Below are positions 45,306 through 64,000 of a stretch of 64,000 nt of DNA, one piece after another. Position 1 is the stretch's first letter. Each line of letters starts with the position of its first letter. The stretch comes from Oryzias latipes (taxonomy: Eukaryota; Chordata; Actinopteri; Beloniformes; Adrianichthyidae). The stretch is from contig NC_019867.2 of assembly GCF_002234675.1 (NCBI RefSeq), positions 6,189,561 through 6,253,560 of the forward strand, read 5' to 3'. A program made the translations under genes and the position numbers. The notes under the pieces were generated by a model, which saw only the letters and a list, made by a program, of their open reading frames with translations, was not told the origin of the DNA and made no database searches.

Positions 45306-48026
45306 ATGTGTGAAGGACCTTCATCAATATCTGGCCCAATTCCCCCAGACCCTTCACTGTTTCCTCAATACTACCAACGACCAGCTTCAGGTTAGAAGCA
45401 CCCAAGCATAGAAAAATACAGGTGTAATGTGCATTTGTCTGTTAACTGTTTTTTTTAATGCCACTTTTTTTTTCTTAATTAAAAAACATTTTCCTAAATG
45501 TATATTGAGCATTTTATATTTTCTTCATTTTGGATTAAAATGGCATCATCTTGTTGACTTGATTCTTTCAGCTCGTGGTCGTTTAGAGGGGAACCATGCT
45601 GGAACTCTGGGCCTTTTCTTGGGCCCCTTTGCTCCTGATCCTGTTGTGTTCCCAGGCTGCTATAGCTCTCGTACAGCAGTCCACCACCGTCCACGCATTG
45701 GCCCCAACGCAGCCCATATTCTGGAACGGGGTCGGAAAGGCGTCGTGGGAGAACTGATGAAACTAGACAACGTCTCAGTCAGTCCTGCTCCAAAACCGAG
45801 TAAGTGAAGCTGCTTTATAATCCATTGATATTTCATTGTATTTAAACAGCTGTGTATTGGAACGCAGCTGTGCTTTTTCCATCTATTTAAGTCAAAACCA
45901 GTGCTTTTTTAAACTTGTTTTAAGATTTATCAGATTTGTTGTAAATATAAGAATCTCAAAGGTAACTAAAACAATATTTGTGCACTACTTTTAACTGGAT
46001 GGTAGTAAATTTGGCTAATAATAAAAGATAAAACTATTATTTGGCTAACTTTTGTTGCTTGACCCTGCAGAACAGAGAGTGCATGACTTTGGTAAAGAAA
46101 ACGTACGCCGGCTGAAGGAGATTCAGAAACGCTGCAAAGAGCAGGAGGCTGAGAAAGCCCAGGCCCGTCCTGTTCCAGTGAAAGCTTTGTGGACTGCTCC
46201 AAAATACCAACATGTGTCTTCCAGGGTGCTGGCCCAGCTAGAGGCAAGGACTACTCTTATTTGTCATGAATGTAACGCTTTTGAGCTTTTCTACATGAAA
46301 GTGCGATCTGTTCCCCTCATGTAGAGTTCTACACCTACGGTAAAACCACAGTGTCAAAACTTCCTCAAGGCCCACTCTAATGGCAGTTATGCTGCACCAT
46401 CAGTACCTTCACTTGCTTTCAAAAATTCATGCAACTCTGCGCAGGATCAGGACTTGAAGGTAAAAGATTAAGAGTAACTTTGTAAACATGTAATATTCCT
46501 ATTTTTTCTACTGTGACATTTTAGTTTATAAACACATTTGGCAACATTTCTGGACAGAAATGGTCATTTTAGAGGACATGTGCGAGTGCTATAGTTAAGC
46601 CTTTATATTAAATAACATCCATGTATATGGTAAAATATTACTGGGAACAGACAATGGAATGATTTTTTAATCAAATATGAGTTATTTCCCTGAGCTTTAC
46701 TTCCCAACCCGGAAGTAAGACGACCCGATCGCTGAGGCACCGGCTTTTGCTCCTCGTGGGTGCAGCCCATTTCATTACGTCATCCACCGGTGTCAGCAAT
46801 TGTTTATTAAAAAAAAACAACCTCCAAACTTTTGCAAAGATGGATGTGCATAATGTGCATATAAAAGGAAATCACATATAAATATCATATAAAAGCTGAT
46901 CACCGCTAGCTCCGCTGAGAAAGTGGGTGGGTGGGTGTGTTAGCTTGGGGCCGGAGGTGGCAGCATAGATTCTTCCTGGAAGGGACTGTTCTCACTGGTC
47001 TGTGTCAGCTCAAGAGAGACCAATTGTTTTTGTGGGTTTCGAGAGGCTGGTGCTCCGAACACAGAGTATTAGAGGAGTACTCAGAAATGCTTGAACAGAG
47101 CAAAATACCGCTTTGGGTTTTTTTTTTTTGTGAGGAATTAACATTATAATTCTAAAAAAAATGATTTTGCATGGTATAGGCCCTTTAATGGGAATAACTA
47201 TTATTGGAAATAAGATTTAAAGCCTACTTTTTTGAAAAGCCTCAAGTTTGTTTTTAAAACTGAAGAAATAAACATTCAAAACACATTTTATAAGAAAAAA
47301 GCTCTCTGGTGTGTTGGATCCATGTCTTCGATCTTTTCTTTGTCCCTTTCTAAGGTGCAAGGTCAGGCAATAAACTTCATCAGACACAATGCCAGAGCCG
47401 CAGGAAAAACTGTGACTCGCCGTTCTCAGTCACTGACAGACCTCAGAGATAAACCTGTGCCCAGCGCAGTCAAAGGACAGGTCCCGCAGTAGTAAGTATT
47501 CCAACAAGAAAATTGACCTTCTTAACAGGCTTTAACTTATCCACGATCCCCTCTGAGATGGAAAAAGTTTTGATAATCTAATTAATAACTTAAAAGTATG
47601 TTTCGTTTTGAACATTGCACTTACAGCCTTGAGGAAAGGAAAGCACAGTGGCGCAAAGAGGAGGAGGAGAGAAAAAGAAACACACCCGATCCTACAATCC
47701 CACCTGGTCACACCTTAATGCAGGACAGTGAAAGGCAGGAAACACTGAAATCTCTGAAAGATAGTATGTATTTACCTTCACCTTTAGTTGATTTTGATAC
47801 TTAATACACCACGTATAGTGTGAGACTTTATAGTTCCTTGGTTAATTATACTTTTTCCTCCTCAGCTCATCGCACCCTGGTGATGGAATTAAACTCACTC
47901 CCTCTGAAAGCAGACAACCTGAGTACTCGCTCACGTCGGGCTCATCTTGACTGCAGGCTTTCTGAAATTGAGGAGGCAATAAAGATATTCTCCAGGGACA
48001 AAGTTTATATCAAAACTGATTCCTAA
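45306..48026 (+). CDS. enkd1: Enkurin domain-containing protein 1, 7 coding exons
   Basis: Centriole- and microtubule-associated protein with roles reported in ciliogenesis and spindle orientation. Exons: 45306-45390, 45572-45799, 46071-46243, 46325-46459, 47355-47491, 47627-47763, 47866-48026; joined 351 residues (human about 346). The N-terminus is Pro/Ser-rich (MCEGPSSISGPIPPDP). The middle has ENVRRLKEIQKRCKEQEAEK and KYQHVSSRVLAQLE. The enkurin domain covers roughly the last 100 residues, with YLEERKAQWRKEEEERKR, PPGHTLM and IEEAIKIFSRDKVYIK. The start follows an acceptor directly (TTTTAG|ATG). The intron after 46243 appears to use a GC donor (GAG|GCAAGG) and is only 81 bp; reading through it would break the frame. 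Intron 4 carries a mobile-element copy. Confidence 0.92.
46680..47188 (+). mobile_element. GGGCCT-family element, copy 2
   Basis: The blocks GGAAGTAAGACGACCCG, GTGCATATAAAAGGAAA, TCTTCCTGGAAGGGACTGT and GCTGGTGCTC match the 32.5-kb element. The right end GCATGGTATAGGCCCTTTAA is the family terminus; the left end is not recognisable. It lies in ENKD1 intron 4. Confidence 0.6.
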
Positions 48027-48408
48027 CATCTCAAGAAGAGGATATATAAAGAGGATATATAGGAAAGGGTGGAATAGGATCCTTAAAAATCAACACAATT
48101 TAGATACTGCTGTGGAAATATACCCAAAAAAGTTGTACATTAGATTTATTTGCTTTGAATGCATTTTTTATTTTATAAAATGTATACATGGTATCTTGAA
48201 AAACAGTTGTGTATCTGCTTGTAATTTATTTATTTTGCTTTTGAGCTGTATTTGATGTATTGTAGCCACATAACTGTCAGTAATGAAAATGTATATTTTT
48301 CTTTCTTAAATCTTATCCAATAATACTTTGTACAGAACCAGTGTCTTTGTCTTTTTATGTATTATACCCAATTTAACCATAAATACACTTGAATCCTTTT
48401 TGACGAAG

Positions 48409-48470
48409 TGCGCACGCGCAGCCCCGCCCCCACCATGTCTCATTGTTCAGAGCAAGCTAACTTTTGCTAA
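48409..48470 (+). promoter_or_regulatory. polb: POLB core promoter: NRF-1 palindrome, GC box, upstream ORF
   Basis: TGCGCACGCGCA (48409-48420) is a perfect NRF-1-type site, followed at once by GCCCCGCCCCC, a GC box. There is no TATA box. An upstream ATG in strong context (CCACCATGT) at 48435 opens an 11-codon frame that stops at 48470, 108 nt before the POLB start. Whether it is in the mRNA depends on the transcription start, which I cannot locate. Confidence 0.5.
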
Positions 48471-48578
48471 CGTGGTAGTCAGAAACTGACTGACACCTTG
48501 CAGCTTGTAATCGCTTTCGCACGCAAATATTACTTGGGAATTTTTTTTAAAACACTACAATAGTGAATTACATCCACT

Positions 48579-52193
<3,615 letters not shown>

Positions 52194-53390
52194 AGGACAA
52201 CAGTAAAGCCTCCAGCTAAAACTATCTTTGAAATAGAGCTGAACTGGAAAAAAAAAAGCTGCGTTTATGTTACTTTTGAATAGTTTCGCTTGTGATACAA
52301 CAAAGGAAACTACCGAGCGTTTTATTTAATGACTCAATAATGTTTTAATTGAGAAATGCACAGATTTGGAGAAAAAAAATCTTTCTGGATGTGATTCAAC
52401 TTTATTGTAGCTTATGAATCAATGTAAAAATTGACCTGTTTGAGCTTTTCAATTTATTACCCAAAGTGGTATTATACTTCCTGAAACATGAGTTTGTTCA
52501 GAGAAAAGTTTGCTTCTTATCATGATGACATGTTTTCTTTATTTGTATTACACTTTTTTTCCTTGTGGGTTATTTTTTTTACATCCTTTATTGTGGGCAG
52601 ACTGTATAGAAATGTTACAAACATACAATGTGATAGTTTCAGTTTCCACTTGTACACTAAATTCTTAAAAAATTAACTGAATTCTTAAATATGTTTTTTT
52701 TTTAATGTGCTTAAAAACTTGAATCCGCCATGATATTTTTTGTTATGAATAAGCAATATGCAGTAGATCGCAGTAAATTATTCTTTGCTTTCAAACATGA
52801 ATAAAATGTGTCATTGTGTTTGTTTGAGTAATGGAAAAGATATATATAGATAGATAAGATATGGCAATTTGGCAATTATGCTCACCGGCAATTATGCTAT
52901 GGCAATTTTTATTTAAACGTGTGATTAATTGGACATTATTTATATGAATATCACCCAATATTTACAAAAAAATAGCTATTAGAAAAAATATTATTGGGTT
53001 ATACATTATATATGTGGTGATAAAGTGTTTGTGACAGCTCACATTTTTTTAATACTTTTGGACAAAAGTATTTTTTTCCTGATCCACAGATGATACCACA
53101 GCCCTCCCAAAGACCACGTCCCCGTGTGGTAACTGGAGTAAATATAATTTGGGAGCAACTTTTGCTCGTCAGAGCTCCACATTCTGCGCATTAGATCGAG
53201 AAAGGTCATCTCGTCAGATAAGATAAATGTTTTTTCTGTTCTTTTGTTTGTCGTTTTTAAACGCTATCCCACAGTCCTGAACATTATCGCATGATCAAAT
53301 TATTTCCAGTGGATGCTCTAGCAAACCTTGTGCCGGAGTGCATTGTGGGTTGAAATAAACTGCAAACAGAAACGCCACGAAAATAGCTCC
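52194..53390. other. POLB 3' UTR and intergenic DNA
   Basis: AATAAA at 52800-52805 is the best POLB polyadenylation signal, giving a 3' UTR of about 620 nt. A short irregular repeat of GGCAATTTGGCAATTATGC words lies at 52862-52912. No other gene is visible. Confidence 0.45.
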
Positions 53391-53397
53391 GCGCTGT

Positions 53398-53568
53398 CCA
53401 ATGGTGGTGCGTTTTGTGTTGGTAGCGGCCAATAGGAGCGTACCAAGGCAGCAGTTTTCTACCGTTACACACCCACATTACTTTTGTGTCAACCACTTCG
53501 CGGGAGTTGTCGCCTCTGAAGCAGTCATCTTTTTAAAACTAGACTCACTGCGTACGGTGGACCAGAAG
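53398..53568 (+). promoter_or_regulatory. dynll2: DYNLL2 promoter (two CCAAT boxes) and untranslated first exon
   Basis: CCAATGG at 53398-53404 and CCAATAG at 53429-53435 lie 31 bp apart. About 130 bp downstream GGACCAGAAG is followed by GTACTT, a donor, at 53568/53569. Dynein light chain genes usually have an untranslated first exon, and the coding start at 54219 follows an acceptor-like TTACCCAG, so this fits. There is no TATA box. Confidence 0.4.
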
Positions 53569-54041
53569 GTACTTTTTTTAGACATATTTTCCTTAATGTG
53601 TTCGTTTATTTGCATGTTCTTTGATATATTTTTTCCCGATGTATGAGTAGCGCGTCATTGAGCTTTAGCTAATTCAGCATCACATCATTGCAGAGTGCGC
53701 ATGTGGCCACCTGCGGCAAACAAACAAATCTCATTATTTCACTAAAATAATGTGAAAAATCATCCTCTTTGGGGATTTTTTTGGTTATACTTAGTATAGT
53801 GTTTGGGATTGGTTTAAGTATTATTATTTCTTCATAGCCTTTTGGGGTTTTTTTCACCCTCTGCAAACATCACCAGTCGGAGGCGGTTAGGGTTTTACTA
53901 CACGATCATCTGATCAGTTCTTTTATGAAAACCTGGAAAAATGGACTCGGATCATCTGAAATGTCTTACGTATCCATAGAAACTACGCAGAGCACGCACA
54001 CTGCCAGCCTCCTTGGGATGGAAGTTATGTAATACTTGTAG

Positions 54042-54970
<929 letters not shown>

Positions 54971-55404
54971 GGAAGGAGTTTTTGGTTTGTTTTTTTTTAC
55001 CAAAAAAAAACCTCACTTGACCGTACAGTACTGGCGGACTCAACAGAAGGCACTTATCATTCCTTGGCAAGGGGCCTTTTTCCGTGCTGCTTTCTACCCG
55101 TTGTTTTGAGGATAATACTCGTGGCCATGCTAAAGAGATCAAATTCTTGTATTTATTTTTGTCTTGTTACATTAGACGTGTCATTTTTTTAATTAAAAAC
55201 ATAGCCCTTAAGCTGTCTGAGCTCAATGTCTGCTGTGGTCATTCTTTTACTTCTAAGAATTAGATATGCTTGATCTAGAAATGCCTTATTTTACAAAGCA
55301 AATTCCCAGATTATGTTCTAAAATGCATCCTCAGTGGAATGAACCATCTAAAGATTTAAACTGGCAGGATGTATAATAGGTTCAAAACTGCAGTAAATGC
55401 AGCT
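54971..55404. other. DYNLL2 3' UTR and spacer
   Basis: An ATTAAA near 55193 is a candidate polyadenylation signal. Nothing else is recognised. Confidence 0.4.
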
Positions 55405-55605
55405 GTAACCGTTGTGCTATCCTAGGCACTTTGACATTGGGAGTTGGGTCATCTAGACCCACTAGACAGTGCGCTGAACCTTTTCTTCAATGATTTGTGA
55501 TCTACACTGGTGTCCATGGATTACATGAAATCCTCTCCGCCGTTATCATGGTAGGGATAACATGTCAATGGTCATCTTGACCCCGTAGGATAGCACAAGG
55601 GTTAA
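55405..55605 (-). mobile_element. piggyBac-like MITE, copy 4 (reverse orientation, diverged ends)
   Basis: The left end is GTAA-CCGTTGTGCTATCCTAGG and the right end GGATAGCACAAGGG-TTAA. The left target site and third TIR base are mutated. The body has the GGGTCATCTAGACCCACTAG and CATGGATTACATGAAAT blocks. It lies between DYNLL2 and RPL6, which converge. Confidence 0.75.
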
Positions 55606-55797
55606 ACTGGCTGCATGACATCCCTGGATCTCTTTCGACGTCTGCTAATCACTTTAAGTATCTGCAACAGACAAACCCCATATTGAGGGCTTCTTTTTTT
55701 ACAATCTGAATACATTTAAAACTAAAGATGCTTTTTTGCTGAGTGTTTCGTGCGCGTTGACATTGAATAAAAGAAACTGCATTAGACGGTGGTACTC

Positions 55798-55803
55798 TTT
55801 ATT
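55798..55803 (-). promoter_or_regulatory. rpl6: RPL6 polyadenylation signal
   Basis: AATAAA on the minus strand begins only about 10 nt past the stop codon, so the 3' UTR is very short, as is common in ribosomal protein genes. Confidence 0.7.
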
Positions 55804-55812
55804 ACAACACAT

Positions 55813-59999
<4,187 letters not shown>

Positions 60000-60653
60000 C
60001 TATTAGAAATTAAAGCAGATACAATGTTTATGTTAGCATGGAAACCCATAAGGTTATCTGGGACTGGGATGGCTCCATTCGTGTCACACAGTCTTGACTA
60101 AACATTCACACTTTAAACTAAGTAAATTTGCACATAAAGAACAACAAACACCATTGTGTGCCAGAGACGCGAGTTAATGCAGCACAGTACGAATGTTGCC
60201 TTCAATTACTTGATTTACAGTCATGTCTTACCGATCCCGTGCAAGGCAGCATGACAATTATGCTAGTTAGCATTTAGCACAGCACTGCGGCGCCAGCCTC
60301 ATATTAGCCAGCTAGCCACTTAAATTGTCAGTGACTTCAAGTTTATCAGTTTATGCCATTACATGTGAAATATAGCTATAAAGTACCGAAACAAGCGCAA
60401 AGGCACGTTTCTATATGAAACAGTTGATGTTGTGAAGTGACCGGAGGCTAGCCAGCGGCCTACGATTCCCGATTAAATAAATGACTCTGATTTTAAAGAG
60501 CTGGCGACTTAAACACGGCAATATCATCGCCAAACAGACTCTCTAGATGAAAACTCAGCCATCATGACGGTTTTATGCAATATGGTTTATTCGGAAAGGC
60601 AGATGAAAGTAGATTTTTATTCCAACAGTAACACGAAGGCAAGGGGATCTTAC

Positions 60654-60700
60654 CTTTGCTATGAAAAAAAGACCGACATCCGGGGATGATACGCATATAA
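60654..60700 (-). promoter_or_regulatory. rpl6: RPL6 transcription start with 5' TOP tract
   Basis: On the minus strand a C followed by seven T and a C (60671-60663) gives the terminal oligopyrimidine start typical of ribosomal protein mRNAs. It leads into ATAGCAAAG|GTAAGA, an 18-nt untranslated first exon ending at 60654. TTATATG lies about 25 nt upstream (near 60700), with CCGGATGT, an ETS-like site, between. TOP mRNAs are translationally controlled through mTOR/LARP1. Confidence 0.65.
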
Positions 60701-61149
60701 GGACGCTCGATTCTGACGTAACCGCGTCGTGTTGAGATGTACTGGTCGTTGTAGTTTTAAGATCTGTTCCACAACATAATGGATAAATTCTAAAACAAAA
60801 AATGGCTTTTTAGATTAACTACATATTTATAGTGAATTGATAATTAAATAAATTGCCTAAAGGGCCAAATTACAGCAATGACTTTATATCATGTAAATGT
60901 TTTTTCTGAGGATGTAAACATTTACTTTAATTTCAAATTATAAAACTAAATATAAATGTAAACTGAGCAAAGAAAGCATCTGATTATATAGGTCACAGTG
61001 TACAGTACCCATTAAACATGCTTCTTTTATAATATTTAAATTTGAAAATAAGTGTTTCTTAAAACAAAGACAAGACTAACAAATTTTTTGGTAATGGAAT
61101 ATATTTACTTTTTTTCTTGCATATTTTTTTAAATAGTGCTAATGGAAAC
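60701..61149. other. Spacer upstream of RPL6
   Basis: AT-rich, no gene or element recognised. Confidence 0.4.
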
Positions 61150-61417
61150 TACGGTGGCCCGGAAGGCCCAGAACCGCCATTGCAGAAAAAGAAAAAAGAG
61201 GAGCAAAAAAAAAAGAAAGCAACTGCAAACAATAAGAAAATGAAATGCAAATAAAAAAGATAAAATGCAAATTTAAAAAGAGGAGCAAAAACAAACAATC
61301 AACTGCAAACAAAAAGAAAATGAAATGCAAATAAAAAAGAGGAAATGCAAATAAAAAATAAATGCTGCAAATAATAACCGCCATGACAGCAAAAAATTAA
61401 AAAATATGTTTACCTTT

Positions 61418-61631
61418 TTAACCCTTGTGCTATCTCAGATGACCCCACCCTTACATTGACGTGTTATTCCTACCATGACAAAGGTGGAAAAAGGTGGAAA
61501 GATTTCATGTAATCCATGGACACCAGTGAGGTTCACAAATCATTGAAGAAAAAAGTTTTAACGCACTGTCTAGTGGGTCTAGATGACCCAACTCCCAATG
61601 TTAAAGTGCCTAGGATAGCACAAGGGTTTAA
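61418..61631 (+). mobile_element. piggyBac-like MITE, copy 5, inside the foldback element
   Basis: TTAA-CCCTTGTGCTATCTCAG to CTAGGATAGCACAAGGGT-TTAA. The body matches copies 2 and 3 closely. Because it sits between the arms of the foldback element, it inserted after that element was in place, or was carried with it. Confidence 0.85.
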
Positions 61632-61639
61632 TGTATGCA

Positions 61640-62100
61640 GCAAGTCTTTCTCGATGTTGTACTTCTGAGGGGTGAACCTTCCATGCATCCTGGTAAACTG
61701 GAGCTCATGCTGTAGAAATGTCAGGTTCCTAAAGAGTCTTCAAGACTTTCTTTTTTACTGTAAATCATATGAATTAGCTACTTCTTACAGTCATTTAGAA
61801 GCCTCTAAGCTTTTGCAGTAAAAATTTACACATAGTAACATTTAACACCAACATTTTCACTTACTTCACTTTCTTGTTCAGCTTCCGATTCATACTCCTG
61901 TATTCCTCCTTCTCTCAGCAGTGTGTGTAGCAAAAGCCAATCGACGTCTGGTGTGCGTACAGCAAACTGACCCCAGATCTGTTGTGGCGTTACTTTCGTG
62001 GCGATGTCACTTCCACTAAGGCTTTCCTTTTATTTGCAACCGTTTTCGTAGATGCATCGCTTTTTTTATGTTTGCATTTTTTTTCTTTTTTTGGCACCAC
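61640..62100. other. Unique spacer of the foldback element
   Basis: No coding frame with a recognised domain. CTCTCAGCAGTGTGTGTAGC and GTGTGCGTACAGCAAACTGA lie here without known counterpart in the window. Confidence 0.35.
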
Positions 62101-62245
62101 TTTTTTTTTAAATTTTTTGCTGTCATGGCTGTTATTACTTGCAGCGTTTATTTTTTATTTGCATTTCATTTTCTTTTTGTTTGCAATTGCTTTTTTCTTT
62201 TTGCTCATCTTTTTTTTTCTGCAATGGCGGTTCTGGGCCACCGTA

Positions 62246-63033
62246 CTACGAAGATAAATCTGGAGGAACACAATTGAACTAATAAATATGATTGTACAAT
62301 TAAAATATGTACAATTAAAATAATAAAAAAAAACATTAACGAGTAAAAGTAATTTTTGAGAAATTTTATTTGTGATACTTTAACACTGAAGTACAAAATC
62401 AGTTACCACAGAAAGCCACTAAAGGCAACACCAAATCCTGAACATGGAGCGAGTAAGGCAAACAGTCTGTGATAATATATTACTTGCCATCATGATCAGG
62501 AAGTAATCAATGTTTGTAAGCAGAAATAACCTCTTCCATCATTATGACAATCAGAAACTTGATTTTCTTTATTAGCTCAAGTTATGAGAACGATTGAAGA
62601 TGTGAAATTTTCCATCTAACGATTTTCTAGACAAGCTTCATTCTATTGAGGGTCATGGGAACCTGCTAAAGGTCATCTCAGGTTTTTAGCAGGTGAGAAG
62701 TGCGATACACACTTCAGGCCATGAGTTCATCACAAGGAACACAAAAGCAAAACATTCTCAATCCAAAGGGCAATTTGGAGTCATTACTTTAGCTAACATG
62801 CATAAATGAACCTGTATTTATATCTATCGACTGGACTGAAGAGGAGTACTTAAAGAAAATGATAGCAACACGTTTTGGAGCTCATCCAGTCAGTGACTCT
62901 CTGGGAAACAATTCAAATATTTTTTCTTCTCTTGGTTGGAACCAAGAGGTTTTTCCTTGTTAGAACATTAGTAGCCGGTGAGTTTGCATGACATTGTTTC
63001 AGGAGATTCCATGAGCAAAGGCAGTTTCTTCTG
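62246..63033 (-). other. ACAA2 3' UTR and spacer
   Basis: A minus-strand AATAAA lies near 62568 (plus TTTATT), giving a 3' UTR of about 460 nt. A second candidate lies near 62368. No other gene. Confidence 0.4.

Positions 63034-64000
<967 letters not shown>

Larger units (their letters stand above)
61150..62245. mobile_element. 1.1-kb foldback element with long inverted arms
   Basis: The left end TACGGTGGCCCGGAAGGCCC with CAGAACCGCCATTGCAG is mirrored at 62219-62245 (CTGCAATGGCGGTTCTGGGC, then CACCGTA). The arms continue with A-rich repeats (ATGCAAATAAAAAAGA words) on the left and the T-rich complement on the right. They meet at CCGCCATGACAGCAAAAAAT (61379) and TTTTTTGCTGTCATGGCTGT (62115). 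The left arm has an internal tandem duplication of about 82 bp (near 61198 and 61280). A piggyBac-like MITE is inserted in the spacer. Open frames in the arms (Phe/Leu-rich) are artefacts of T-richness. Confidence 0.75.

Noticed and set aside
45427-45571. N-terminal extension of the ENKD1 exon 2 frame
   Set aside because: It reads through a polypyrimidine tract and acceptor; the spliced frame from 45306 matches the family.
61982-62277. Phe-rich open frames
   Set aside because: They are the T-rich arm of the foldback element.

Overview
The window is nuclear DNA from a vertebrate, and the gene structures and repeat content fit a teleost fish. Its genes have compact GT-AG introns and encode proteins close to vertebrate orthologues. 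Between them lie many short DNA transposons, tRNA-derived SINEs and decayed LINE fragments of fish type. No bacterial features are present. The repeat set suggests a percomorph (medaka-, killifish- or cichlid-like) fish, but that is inference and the species cannot be fixed from the sequence alone.

Layout: 1-6.8 kb is mostly gene-poor AT-rich DNA with simple repeats and a CpG-rich island at about 2.0-2.3 kb that may be the first exon of a leftward gene outside the window. IKBKB (IKK-beta) runs rightward from its UTR exon near 6.9 kb to a stop at 32427, with 21 coding exons and 743 residues. VDAC3 lies tail-to-tail with it on the minus strand (39726 to 35095, 283 residues). VDAC3 is divergent from ENKD1 on the plus strand (45306-48026, 351 residues). 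POLB (48579-52193, 338 residues) and a DYNLL2-type dynein light chain (54219-54970, 89 residues) follow on the plus strand. RPL6 (59999 to 55813, 260 residues) and the 3' part of ACAA2 (64000 to 63034) are on the minus strand.

The genes do not form one pathway. They cover NF-kB signalling (IKBKB), mitochondrial outer-membrane transport (VDAC3), centriole/cilium/microtubule biology (ENKD1), base-excision repair (POLB), cargo-adaptor light chain (DYNLL2), ribosome (RPL6) and mitochondrial beta-oxidation (ACAA2). IKBKB, POLB and VDAC3 are also neighbours on human 8p11, so part of the order is old synteny, here rearranged and joined by ENKD1.

The most unusual material is non-genic. There are five copies of a roughly 200-bp TTAA-flanked piggyBac-like MITE, and a 2.1-kb extremely GC-rich element with a 41-nt poly(T) end, open in several frames on both strands. 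A 1.1-kb foldback element has captured one of the MITEs, and a 692-bp terminal-inverted-repeat element sits in an RPL6 intron. A SINE is nested inside a MITE in the IKBKB 3' region, and there are two unrelated antisense LINE reverse-transcriptase relics. Promoter motifs also stand out: NRF-1-like sites upstream of VDAC3, ENKD1 and POLB, and RFX X-boxes at ENKD1 and DYNLL2. All exon boundaries were read by eye from splice consensus and reading-frame continuity. Untranslated exons and promoters are less certain than coding exons.
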